DNA from: Parashewanella tropica
Lineage (GTDB): Bacteria > Pseudomonadota > Gammaproteobacteria > Enterobacterales > Shewanellaceae
Direction of reading: 5' to 3'
Assembly (NCBI RefSeq): GCF_004358445.1
Contig: NZ_CP037951.1
Coordinates: 979,501 to 1,043,500 of the forward strand
DNA: 64,000 bases
Positions 54,076-61,556 of this stretch are shown in pieces. The notes below the pieces were generated by a model that was given only the letters and a program-made list of their open reading frames with translations, made no database searches and was not told the DNA's origin. The position numbers were made by a program, and so were the translations under genes. Position 1 is the stretch's first letter. Each line of letters opens with the position of its first letter.

Positions 54076-54561
54076 ATGCAACCTTACTTTGAAACTTCAA
54101 TGAGCACGGTAAATAGCTCAATTTTTTTGTATCCATTAACTATCCTCATGCTGGTGATGAGTTATCGAAGAGTGAAAGTTGTTTATGATAGGTTTATAAA
54201 GCAACTTTTGAAACTTGAATACTACAAAATCGTAATTCTTATGGTCACTTGCTGCTGTTTTAGCTTTATAGTTTTAAGTCAGAAAAGGTCGTTAATTCAG
54301 AAAATAGAAGGAGGTGAAATTTATTCAGTTACTGGTGTAGTTACAAATCTGCAAACGGAAAAAGCAGCAAGTAGGGAGGAAAGCTTTGAGGTTGATGGAA
54401 TCAGGTTTTCTTATAATGATGTTGCAACGCCAAAGTATTTCTTCGTAAATCGTAAATACCAAGATGGCATTATTCAAAATGGAAGGAGAGTGAAAGTTGA
54501 ATACATTAAAGACAATGAGAAAAATTTCATTATTCGTTTGGATTTTCAGGCAAGTAAATGA
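54076..54561 (+). CDS. Unknown two-span membrane protein (161 aa)
   Basis: Starts 4 bp after the GNAT stop. Two hydrophobic segments (IFLYPLTILMLVM and IVILMVTCCCFSFIVL) flank a basic loop. The C-terminal half is a probable extracytoplasmic beta domain (GGEIYSVTGVVTNLQ, NGRRVKVEYIKD) with an OB-like feel. No family recognised. Third member of the NERD-GNAT run. Confidence 0.7.
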   Translation: MQPYFETSMSTVNSSIFLYPLTILMLVMSYRRVKVVYDRFIKQLLKLEYYKIVILMVTCCCFSFIVLSQKRSLIQKIEGGEIYSVTGVVTNLQTEKAASREESFEVDGIRFSYNDVATPKYFFVNRKYQDGIIQNGRRVKVEYIKDNEKNFIIRLDFQASK

Positions 54562-54609
54562 TTCACTAAGAAGGCTTTTTCTTCTATAAAAATAGCTGAT
54601 GAAGTAGCT

Positions 54610-55116
54610 TCATTTTTCAAAAATGTATAGCTTTATACCATTTGATGTATCAGCCAGTTCCTTGAGCTGAGGAACGGTTAAGTTGCATGAAAAAACATAT
54701 TTTGCTTTTAACAGTTTGTTTTCTGGTTCACGGATAACTTCTATTTTGTATTCAAATCTACCATCAGAACTTACTTTTTCTTCAAATAGAGCCACTTCTT
54801 TAAGATCTTTAAAAAGGTATTTCTTATTTCCGATACTGAGCTCTCCAGCTTCTAAGTCAATTTTTAAGCTTTTTGGCGATTTATTGAATGCAAAAATTTC
54901 ATAAAAAAAGTTTATAACGACAAATGGAGTAGCGAGCAGGATTAGAGCAGCTTTGCCCATAGAGCTGGAACTTAAGCTGTCCATAAAAACACAAATATAG
55001 GCAGAAACCAGCATCAAAAAAATGAGACATCCTTGACGGATGAAAAATTTATTGTAAGTCAGATTTAGTTCTATCAATGAAAAATTCCTTTCAATCTTAA
55101 GTGAAAGAAAATCCAC
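54610..55116 (-). CDS. Unknown two-span membrane protein with PH-like tail (168 aa)
   Basis: Two membrane segments (GCLIFLMLVSAYICVF and ALILLATPFVVINFFYEIF) precede a cytosolic domain with LKIDLEAGELSIGNKKYLFKDLKEVALFEE, a pattern like small bacterial PH-type domains. The chain ends KLYIFEK. Convergent with the 54076 gene. Function unknown. Its start lies about 100 bp from the ssrA fragment, so it may be the last gene of the left-hand accessory segment. Confidence 0.65.
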   Translation of the reverse strand: MDFLSLKIERNFSLIELNLTYNKFFIRQGCLIFLMLVSAYICVFMDSLSSSSMGKAALILLATPFVVINFFYEIFAFNKSPKSLKIDLEAGELSIGNKKYLFKDLKEVALFEEKVSSDGRFEYKIEVIREPENKLLKAKYVFSCNLTVPQLKELADTSNGIKLYIFEK

Positions 55117-55129
55117 TTACGAGATCTTT

Positions 55130-55171
55130 TGCCGCCACAAAATTTTTCGCTGTCGCCATTTTGTCGCCATT
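55130..55171. repeat. Short direct repeats left of the ssrA fragment
   Basis: TGTCGCCATT occurs at 55151-55160 and again at 55162-55171, with a related GCCGCCAC just before (about 55131). Closely spaced 8-10-bp repeats next to an attachment core are typical of integrase arm-binding sites; that role is inferred. Confidence 0.5.
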
Positions 55172-55180
55172 GAAAAGAAA

Positions 55181-55209
55181 AAAGACTTAGCTCGATGAGC
55201 TAAGTCTTT
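55181..55209 (-). terminator. Terminator of ssrA
   Basis: AAAGACTTAGCTC pairs perfectly with GAGCTAAGTCTTT around a 3-nt loop, with six T on the minus-strand side, immediately downstream of the ssrA 3' end. Confidence 0.9.
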
Positions 55210-55217
55210 GTTTTATT

Positions 55218-55260
55218 TGGTGGAGGCGGGGGATTTGAACCCCCGTCCAGAAAGCCTACA
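55218..55260 (-). ncRNA. ssrA: ssrA (tmRNA) 3'-end fragment, probable attachment site
   Basis: On the minus strand the sequence gives the last about 43 nt of a tmRNA: TGTAGGCTTTCTGGAC, then a T-arm of five G / TTCAAAT / five C, then GCCTCCACCA with encoded CCA. The terminator follows at once. Upstream of TGTAGG the match to tmRNA stops: no tag reading frame, pseudoknots or 5' acceptor strand is found in the next 350 nt, which instead encode ribosomal proteins L36 and L31. A bare ssrA 3' end is what remains after an integrase-driven element has entered ssrA and displaced the native end. The complete gene should lie outside the window. Confidence 0.8.
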
Positions 55261-55355
55261 TTTTATTCTAGTTACCGTGCCATGGGCGTTGTAGAGCATT
55301 TTCAATAACTTAAAATACCGATGTGTATCATCAGAGACCGTCACGTAGCGGCTGT

Positions 55356-55433
55356 GTGGACACTTAGTGGACACACTTAAAATCATTATTTTAATAATGC
55401 TAGCCATTCTGTTTGTCTTATTTGTGGACAAAG
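55356..55433. repeat. Short direct repeats right of the ssrA fragment
   Basis: GTGGACAC occurs at 55356-55363 and 55368-55375, and a related TTTGTGGACAAAG lies at about 55421-55433. They flank the ssrA core on the other side from the TGTCGCC repeats and may be integrase arm sites. Confidence 0.45.
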
Positions 55434-55472
55434 CAAGCTCAAGAAATATATCAGTACCCCAGTATTGAACCT

Positions 55473-55616
55473 CTATTTAGACTTTCTTGCTGAACCTTGG
55501 CGAGCTTTTAAGCGAGGGTTGCTTTTACATATTACGTAAAGCTTGCCTCGTCGTTTGACAACTTGACAGTCTTTGCTTCGATTCTTTGCGCTTTTGAGTG
55601 AGCTTAAAACTTGCAT
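55473..55616 (-). CDS. ykgO: Zinc-independent ribosomal protein L36 (type B)
   Basis: 47 residues from ATG 55616 ([17 protein letters not shown]), with AGGAAG 8 nt upstream; longer in-frame starts are discarded. The zinc ligands of normal L36 (CxxC...C....H) are broken: the first Cys is Asn and the His position is Leu (CKSNPRLK). It is therefore the C-minus paralog that replaces L36 in zinc-poor cells. It is 13 bp downstream of rpmE2 and shares its Zur-type promoter. Confidence 0.93.
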   Translation of the reverse strand: MQVLSSLKSAKNRSKDCQVVKRRGKLYVICKSNPRLKARQGSARKSK

Positions 55617-55629
55617 AATGAAAGACTTC

Positions 55630-55890
55630 CTAACGTGATTTTGAAGCAGTATTTCCAAAACGCTTATTAAATTGGGCAACTCGCCCTTCGGATTTAGCCT
55701 GTTGTTTTTCCCCTGTGTATACAGGGTGAGAAGCGCTTGAGATATCTAAATGGATTAATGGATAAGTATTGCCATCCGTCCATGTCACTGTTTTATCACT
55801 TTTACATGTTGATCTTATTAAAAAATCAGTATTTGAACTTGAGTCTCTAAATACCACATAGTCGTATTCAGGATGGATACCTTTTTTCAT
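55630..55890 (-). CDS. rpmE2: Zinc-independent ribosomal protein L31 type B
   Basis: 86 residues, [19 protein letters not shown] at the start and [12 protein letters not shown] and [11 protein letters not shown] towards the end, as in YkgM/RpmE2. It lacks the CxxC of the zinc-binding L31. It takes the place of L31 on the large subunit when zinc is scarce and so frees zinc. First gene of rpmE2-ykgO. The palindrome at 55905, 15 bp before the start, fits Zur control. Confidence 0.95.
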   Translation of the reverse strand: MKKGIHPEYDYVVFRDSSSNTDFLIRSTCKSDKTVTWTDGNTYPLIHLDISSASHPVYTGEKQQAKSEGRVAQFNKRFGNTASKSR

Positions 55891-55904
55891 AACAGAGCCT
55901 TTTG

Positions 55905-55920
55905 ATATGTTGTAACATAT
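55905..55920. promoter_or_regulatory. Zur-type palindrome before rpmE2-ykgO
   Basis: ATATGTTGTAACATAT is a perfect 7-2-7 dyad that matches the ATGTTATA-like Zur boxes usually found before this gene pair. Confidence 0.7.
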
Positions 55921-56183
55921 TTAAAGTATGCTAATTCGATACTCATTTCAACACCAAATTACGTTAATAAAAAATTCTATAATTCTATAGAATACAAAAA
56001 GAACCTGTCTAAAAGTTGCACAATAAAGAGATGCTTTTAAGTTCACTTAACAATTACCTATTCTTCATCGAAAGACAAAGCACTATCGTAAAAAATAAAT
56101 CCAAGCAATGACCTAGGTATCTCAGCAGTATTTAATCGTCCAGCGTATTGCAATTTGAATTTTGATGTATAAAATACACAAAC

Positions 56184-56202
56184 GATAATAATTCTCATTA
56201 AG
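56184..56202. promoter_or_regulatory. Fur box before the FecI-type sigma gene
   Basis: GATAATAATTCTCATTAAG agrees with 14 of 19 positions of the Fur consensus (GATAATGATAATCATTATC). It lies between a likely -10 (TATAAAAT, 56168-56175) and the ATG at 56211, so iron-loaded Fur would block transcription of the sigma factor. Confidence 0.8.
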
Positions 56203-56210
56203 ATTGCGTT

Positions 56211-56738
56211 ATGTCAACATATAGCCTAGCCAACTCTAATCCTCAAAAAATTGAGAGCTTGTACTTACACCATAATCACTGGTTGAAGTCTTGGTTGTAT
56301 CGTCGGGTATCTTGTCCAGAAAAAGCGGCTGATTTAGCCCAAGATACTTTTGTGCGTTTACTAGGTAAAACTGTTCAACTTGATACTGTGGTAGCAGCAA
56401 GGCGCTACCTTCGCTGTATTGCAGACGGGCTGTGTGTTGATATGTGGCGACGAAAGTCAGTCGAACAGGCTTGGCTTGAAACCTTAGCTGAGCGTCCTGA
56501 ACTGGAAGAAATATCCGCAGAAGATCGAGCCATTATCATCGAAACCATCTGTGAAATTGATGAGATGCTGCGAAACTTACCTGAAAACGTTGCCACGGCC
56601 TTTTTACTGTCGCAAATGGACGGCCTTACTTATAAGCAAATTGCTGCAGAGCTTGAAGTATCAGAGCGCATGGTCAAAAAATACATGGCACGTGCTATGT
56701 TCGAATGCTTACTCATTGAATCTCGCCACTACCAATAA
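56211..56738 (+). CDS. ECF sigma factor, FecI type
   Basis: 175 residues. Sigma region 2 spans about 15-80 (SWLYRRVSCPEKAADLAQDTFVRLL, RYLRCIADGLCVDMWRRKS). Region 4 spans about 115-168 (LRNLPENVATAFLLSQMDGLTYKQIAAELEVSERMVKKYM). The motifs DLAQDTFVRLL and TYKQIAAELEVSERMVKKY are diagnostic of FecI-like iron-starvation sigma factors. FecR follows 13 bp later and the target receptor comes next, the canonical fecI-fecR-fecA order. Fur box directly upstream. It should direct RNA polymerase to the matching motifs at 57799 and 61404. Confidence 0.94.
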   Translation: MSTYSLANSNPQKIESLYLHHNHWLKSWLYRRVSCPEKAADLAQDTFVRLLGKTVQLDTVVAARRYLRCIADGLCVDMWRRKSVEQAWLETLAERPELEEISAEDRAIIIETICEIDEMLRNLPENVATAFLLSQMDGLTYKQIAAELEVSERMVKKYMARAMFECLLIESRHYQ

Positions 56739-56751
56739 TTAGAACATCAAG

Positions 56752-57771
56752 ATGTCACGGAAGATGCACGCTGCAACAGTAAATACCAACACGCCAAAGC
56801 CAACTCATCAGCAATTGCAACAAGCTGCGCTTTGGTTCGTGGTGGTCAACGATGAAAATCAATCCGAAGCTGATCATCAGCAATGGCGAGCGTGGTTAGC
56901 TGAAAACCCACAACATCAACAAGCTTGGCAGTATGTGGAAAATATCAGTGGTCGTTTCGCCAAGGCGCAAAATGACCAATTTGCTAATACCTGTCAAACC
57001 ATCACCACAATTCGTGAACAACGTCTGTCTCGTCGTCGCTTACTGCAAGCGGGAGGGATGATGTGTGTGGCATGGTTTGGTGTCCGCTTTACCCAATTAC
57101 CAGAATTGGCGGAACACTACGCCAATCGTTTTAATGCGGATCGCTATACAGGTGTTGGTGAAGTGGCTGAAGTTCAGCTGCAAGATGGGGGTAAACTCTG
57201 GCTAAACACCGATTCTGCAATCAACATCAATTACACCTCGAACGCCAGAGTCATCGAGTTACTGCAAGGCGAGATTTACATCGAAACTGCCAAAGATAAA
57301 AACCAACGCCCGTTCAAAGTCGAAACCTCAATGGCGACGCTAACGGCACTTGGCACACAATTTACGGTACGAGAATACGAGCATCGTCAATTGTTAGCGG
57401 TCTTTGACGGTGCGGTTGAAATCAAAACTCGTAATGGTGAAAAGCAGGTGATTTCAGCAGGACAGCAAAGCTTTTTTACCCAAGATACAATAGAGACGCC
57501 TACTAAGGTTGCTGCTGAACATGGTGCTTGGCATAAACACATCTTACTGGCTGACAACATCAGTTTAAAACAATTAGTGGCTGAATTAGGTCGCTATCGC
57601 TTGGGTTATCTTGGTGTTGCTCCTGATATTGAAGATATCAAAGTCATCGGTGCCTATCCGACTCAACAGCCTGAGTTGGCACTGCAATTATTGCAAGACT
57701 CTCTACCCATAAAAATCACTCAAATCTCGCCTTGGTGGGTGAATATTTCGTCAAAAAATTCAAGCCAATAA
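56752..57771 (+). CDS. FecR-type anti-sigma / sigma regulator
   Basis: 339 residues. The N-terminal DUF4880-type region (QAALWFVVVNDENQSEADHQQWRAWL) binds the sigma factor. A membrane segment follows a basic RRRLLQAGG at about 93-115, and the periplasmic FecR domain is VQLQDGGKLWLNTDSAIN through ALGTQFTVREY. The C-terminal STN-like part (LKQLVAELGRYRLGYLG) contacts the signalling domain of the receptor. It relays receptor occupancy to the sigma factor. An alternative in-frame start 4 codons on has no better ribosome site. Confidence 0.93.
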   Translation: MSRKMHAATVNTNTPKPTHQQLQQAALWFVVVNDENQSEADHQQWRAWLAENPQHQQAWQYVENISGRFAKAQNDQFANTCQTITTIREQRLSRRRLLQAGGMMCVAWFGVRFTQLPELAEHYANRFNADRYTGVGEVAEVQLQDGGKLWLNTDSAININYTSNARVIELLQGEIYIETAKDKNQRPFKVETSMATLTALGTQFTVREYEHRQLLAVFDGAVEIKTRNGEKQVISAGQQSFFTQDTIETPTKVAAEHGAWHKHILLADNISLKQLVAELGRYRLGYLGVAPDIEDIKVIGAYPTQQPELALQLLQDSLPIKITQISPWWVNISSKNSSQ

Positions 57772-57798
57772 AAAAATTGACAAAAAATTCAAAAAAGT

Positions 57799-57824
57799 GG
57801 TTCCCCTTTTTTTATCTCGTTCGG
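57799..57824 (+). promoter_or_regulatory. Putative ECF sigma promoter of the STN receptor
   Basis: GGTTCC (57799-57804) and CGTTCGG (57818-57824) are 13 nt apart, preceded by an A/T-tract with AAAATTCAAAA. The same arrangement, with identical spacing, recurs at 61404, so it is a good candidate for recognition by the adjacent FecI-type sigma factor. Confidence 0.6.
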
Positions 57825-57913
57825 TTACCTAATTAGATGGGCGTAAAACGCCCAACCCAAATGGTTTGAAAATAACCGATTAACTCACTTTTGCCTTTTA
57901 CTAGGAAACAACA

Positions 57914-60900
57914 ATGTCTCGACAACAACTTGGAAGTCAATCGAAAGTCGCTTCCACCGTTAAGCAGCCTTTGCGTGCTAGCCACTTAGCCGTTTGTGTC
58001 TGCTTTGGCTTATTCGGCACAACTATGGCAACCGATACCTTTGCCGCCCAAACTGAGCAGCAACAAACGCAAAACCACAGCTTTAATATTCAAGCAGGTT
58101 CACTGTCGGATGCACTCACCCAATATTCACGTGCGACAGGCGTGTTCTTTAGTGGTGCAGGCAAGCTGACTGACGGTAAACGCACTTCTGGATTAAAAGG
58201 CAGTTACACCTCAGCACAAGCACTGCAAATGTTGCTGAAAGGCAGCAATATTCAATACCAATTTAATGGTAACAGTGTGGCGTTATTTGCTAGCGGTACA
58301 GCGGGAAACGACAGTGATATCGAACTGTCAGCAGTACGAGTAACGGGCGAGTACCAAAGCGGCGACGACCGTGACGAAGCCGGATACAACACAGTATATG
58401 ACGAAGACGCCTCAACCAGCTTTATCGGTAAAAAAGACATTGAACGCTTTAAAGGCACTAGCCCTGCCGATATTTTTAAAGGTTTACCTAACACCTTTAG
58501 TGGCGATCCACATGCAGGTGGTGGTATCGACCCTAACATTCGTGGCTTCCAAGGTCCGGGGCGTGTTCCAGTCACCATCGACGGAACTGAACAAGCTCTA
58601 ACTGTCTGGAATGGTTATCGCGGTGCGTCAAACCGCAGCTATATCGACCCTAACTTGATTGGTAATGTTACCGTACACAAAGGCCCTTCATTAAACCCTG
58701 ATGCCCATACCTCAGTGGGTGGTGGTGTTGAAATTAAGACGCTATCCGCCATTGATATTATTGATAAAGGTGACACCTTTGGGATGGAGTTTATCGCAGA
58801 TACCAGTAGCAACAGTACTTCAGTACGAGAGCCTACCTTATACTATGGTAAGGACTGGCATGATGTGCCTTTATACAACCCTTCTGGTAGCCCAGATACT
58901 GTAAACCCTAAATGTTTATCGTTATATCGAGATTGCGCATTAGAAATCGCCCCTCGTCAGCGTGGTGGTAGCAGTAACAACTTATTTAACGGTCAAGACA
59001 ATTCATTCCGTCTTGCTGTGGCAAAACGAGGCGATAACTGGGATATTTTAGGCGCTTATGCCTATCGTAAAAAAGGCAATTATTTTACAGGTACTAAAGG
59101 CGCAGGCTTTTATCAGCAACCTAGACCGGAAGGAGGGCTACAGGGGCGTAATCCTGTTATCGAACCTCGTCATGTCGGTTTATCTCATATTCCGGGTGAA
59201 GAGGTCCCCAATACTTCTGTAGAAATGAAGTCTTTCCTGCTTAAAACTACTTATGAGCTGAGTGATTTTCAAAAAATACAAGTGGGTGCTCGCTATACTG
59301 ATGCTAAGGTGGGAGAAATTTTAGCCAGTCGCTCTGCCAATCGTGTTGAAGGAGGTAAATTAGCTCAGTGGCCAATCAGTAAAATGAAGCTACAAGCTTA
59401 TAATGTTGACTACCGCTGGAATCCTGAAAATCCATTATTAAATGTAAAGGCTAAAGTATGGACAACTTTGTCTGATACCTTTTCATTAAGAGGTGGCGGT
59501 GCGGTACAAAATTACAGAAGAAAAACTCCAGAAAACAATGACCCCAAAGCGAACATTTTGTTTAATGACGCACAAGCAGATTATACAGCCAAACGCTTCG
59601 GAGCTAATTTTAGTAATAAAATGGAGTTAGCAGATGGCTTAAACCTAACGCTTGCGGGTCGTTACCAATACGAACAATTACGGCCTAAACTAGGCTTGCC
59701 GCCACTGTCCATAAAAAATGTTAATGATACAAATAATGGTTGGCAAGGTCCTCGCCGCGCAGGTACCCGTAAGGAGTTTAATGGTAGTTTTCGATTTGAT
59801 TGGCAACCGGTTGAATTTCTGCGTTTAAATGCCGGTGCGCGTTATGGTCATTACTCGCTGCGTGATGATTATGTGGTAAACCGAAAAGCCGCCGGAGACC
59901 TTAATGCAGTTTCGCCAGGTACAATAGGAACTGGTAAAATCATACGCTTTAAAACCACCGAAACACGTACCGCAGAAGAGCAACAAGCAAGAATTGACGC
60001 TAAATCGGCTGAGATTAGAGCCCAATTTGATCCTAGTGCATTTGATAAAATTAGAGCTGATATTCAAAACCTTGAAAATGAAATTCATGGTATAAGAATT
60101 AATCCGGCTTTTCCTCCATTTTTAAAGCAACTTCTTATTGCTGAAAGGCAACCAAGGCTTGATAAACTTAAGGCCGATTTAGCTGATGCATTAGCCGATC
60201 GCGAAGGCACGATTAATCGTTTAATTGCAGAGGCAACCACTAGGATTAATAACGATAAAACCTACGTAAAAGACAATACGAAAGAATGGCTGCGTGACAG
60301 TAATGGTAAATTTAGTCGTGCGGGCAATCCTTGCTTATCAGCTGCTGAAATAAAACGCTTGAGGATTATTCCTGAGTCTTGCAGTACTGGTGCAGCAATA
60401 GGTGAGCGTGTTATGCCAAGTAAGCTTAAAGGCTCAGGTTGGATGCCAGAAGCACAAGCGACCTTTATTTTTAGCGATAACAGCCGCAGTTATATCCGAT
60501 ACGCCGAATCGCTGCGCTTCCCAAGCTTATTTGAAGGTACATACGGCTTCTCTGCTACCTATAACCCAAATTATGGATTAAAACCAGAGCGTGCTAGCAT
60601 TGTTGAGCTTGCCTATATTCATAACTTTGACAATCTTAGTACCAAGATAACCTACTTCGACCAAACCATTGATGATGTAATGGATCGTAGTCAATTGCAT
60701 TTTAGCAATATGGAAAAACAGCATATCAGTGGCTTAGAGTTCCAAAGTCGTTACGATAATGGCACCTTATTTGCTGACTTAGGTTTGGCTTACAATTTGA
60801 AAAATCAGGTTTGTGATGCTGGAACAGCTATAGAGCAGTCTTTTGTTCCCAAACAAGGTTTTGATATCGCCAAATCGCAACAATCCTGTGTTCGCGCTGG

Positions 60901-61231
60901 ATTTTCTGGCGGTACTGGTAATGGTTACTTAGCCGCCCGTGCCATTCCTCCATTGTCTGGTAACTTGTTAGTGGGCGCGCGTTTCTTAGATAAAGACTTA
61001 GAAACCGGTATGCGTATTAACTATTCATCAAAGAGTCACGATGACGACCCTGTACAACGTGCCGCGTCAACGACGGTTGATGCTTATGTGAACTATCAAG
61101 TTAAGGACTTCTTAAGCTTTGAGTTGACAGGGACGAACTTAGGCAACCGTTACTATGTCGAACCTATGACCATCACCAGCCACCCAGCACCGGGTCGCAC
61201 CTTTAAACTGGGAATGAAAGTTAAGTTTTAA
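57914..61231 (+). CDS. Signalling TonB-dependent receptor with STN domain, probable hemophore/heme receptor
   Basis: 1105 residues, long for a TonB receptor. Order: signal peptide to about 45 (ending TFAA); STN signalling domain about 52-110 (FNIQAGSLSDALTQYSR); plug about 140-270 (FKGTSPADIFKGLPNTF, DPNIRGFQGPGRVPVTI, NVTVHKGPS); then the barrel. Residues about 685-780 form an unusual helical, coiled-coil insertion (EEQQARIDAKSAEIRAQ...LADALADREGTINRL), followed by a Cys pair about 18 residues apart near 805-825. The barrel resumes WMPEAQATFIFSDN with the heme-receptor-like RYAESLRFPSLFEG and ends GRTFKLGMKVKF. It sits between fecR and a hemophilin-like gene, so it probably binds the hemophore, takes up heme and signals to FecR. 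Confidence 0.9.
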   Translation: MSRQQLGSQSKVASTVKQPLRASHLAVCVCFGLFGTTMATDTFAAQTEQQQTQNHSFNIQAGSLSDALTQYSRATGVFFSGAGKLTDGKRTSGLKGSYTSAQALQMLLKGSNIQYQFNGNSVALFASGTAGNDSDIELSAVRVTGEYQSGDDRDEAGYNTVYDEDASTSFIGKKDIERFKGTSPADIFKGLPNTFSGDPHAGGGIDPNIRGFQGPGRVPVTIDGTEQALTVWNGYRGASNRSYIDPNLIGNVTVHKGPSLNPDAHTSVGGGVEIKTLSAIDIIDKGDTFGMEFIADTSSNSTSVREPTLYYGKDWHDVPLYNPSGSPDTVNPKCLSLYRDCALEIAPRQRGGSSNNLFNGQDNSFRLAVAKRGDNWDILGAYAYRKKGNYFTGTKGAGFYQQPRPEGGLQGRNPVIEPRHVGLSHIPGEEVPNTSVEMKSFLLKTTYELSDFQKIQVGARYTDAKVGEILASRSANRVEGGKLAQWPISKMKLQAYNVDYRWNPENPLLNVKAKVWTTLSDTFSLRGGGAVQNYRRKTPENNDPKANILFNDAQADYTAKRFGANFSNKMELADGLNLTLAGRYQYEQLRPKLGLPPLSIKNVNDTNNGWQGPRRAGTRKEFNGSFRFDWQPVEFLRLNAGARYGHYSLRDDYVVNRKAAGDLNAVSPGTIGTGKIIRFKTTETRTAEEQQARIDAKSAEIRAQFDPSAFDKIRADIQNLENEIHGIRINPAFPPFLKQLLIAERQPRLDKLKADLADALADREGTINRLIAEATTRINNDKTYVKDNTKEWLRDSNGKFSRAGNPCLSAAEIKRLRIIPESCSTGAAIGERVMPSKLKGSGWMPEAQATFIFSDNSRSYIRYAESLRFPSLFEGTYGFSATYNPNYGLKPERASIVELAYIHNFDNLSTKITYFDQTIDDVMDRSQLHFSNMEKQHISGLEFQSRYDNGTLFADLGLAYNLKNQVCDAGTAIEQSFVPKQGFDIAKSQQSCVRAGFSGGTGNGYLAARAIPPLSGNLLVGARFLDKDLETGMRINYSSKSHDDDPVQRAASTTVDAYVNYQVKDFLSFELTGTNLGNRYYVEPMTITSHPAPGRTFKLGMKVKF

Positions 61232-61243
61232 CTATTCCTAACC

Positions 61244-61332
61244 CGTCATGCCTACGTAGGCAGGCATCCAGTGATTTCCATATTTTAAACGTTTCAATAA
61301 GTCACTGGGCTCCTGCCTTCGCAGGAGCGACG
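61244..61332. repeat. 89-bp imperfect inverted repeat (extragenic palindrome)
   Basis: The arm CGTCATGCC..AGGCAGGCATCCAGTGA and the complement of TCACTGGGCTCCTGCC..GAGCGACG are about 31 bp each with a few differences. Repeats of the CGTCATGCC/CAGTG type are widespread, dispersed palindromes in proteobacteria. It lies just after the receptor gene and may terminate or stabilise its transcript. Confidence 0.75.
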
Positions 61333-61403
61333 TGCTTGCCTAAATACGCATTCTAGTAATAAATCAAACTCTTCAAAAAAATCATAAAAAAATTCAAAAA
61401 TGG

Positions 61404-61429
61404 GGTTCCCCTTTCTTTATCTCGTACGG
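61404..61429 (+). promoter_or_regulatory. Putative ECF sigma promoter of the hemophore gene
   Basis: GGTTCC (61404-61409) and CGTACGG (61423-61429) with the same 13-nt spacer as at 57799, and the shared AATTCAAAAA upstream and CTTT-TTTATCT between. It gives the hemophore gene its own start, 128 bp upstream of the ATG. Confidence 0.6.
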
Positions 61430-61556
61430 CTTATTAAGTAGGAACCAAATTTGTGGTTGTGTTTTAATCCGCAGCCACACCTAACCGCTAATAAGTATAT
61501 GGGCTTATTGGCTTTATAAACTCTGAGGTAAACGCCTCAACAAAAGGAAATGTGAA

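Noticed and set aside
55218-55260. 3' half of a tRNA gene
   Set aside because: The T-arm and CCA look tRNA-like, but TGTAGGCTTTCTGGAC before them is the tmRNA 3' domain, and no anticodon arm or D-arm is found upstream.
55213-55431. A 72-codon minus-strand frame across the ssrA fragment
   Set aside because: Its end is a translation of the tmRNA T-arm and it has no ribosome site; it is a chance frame over the attachment site.
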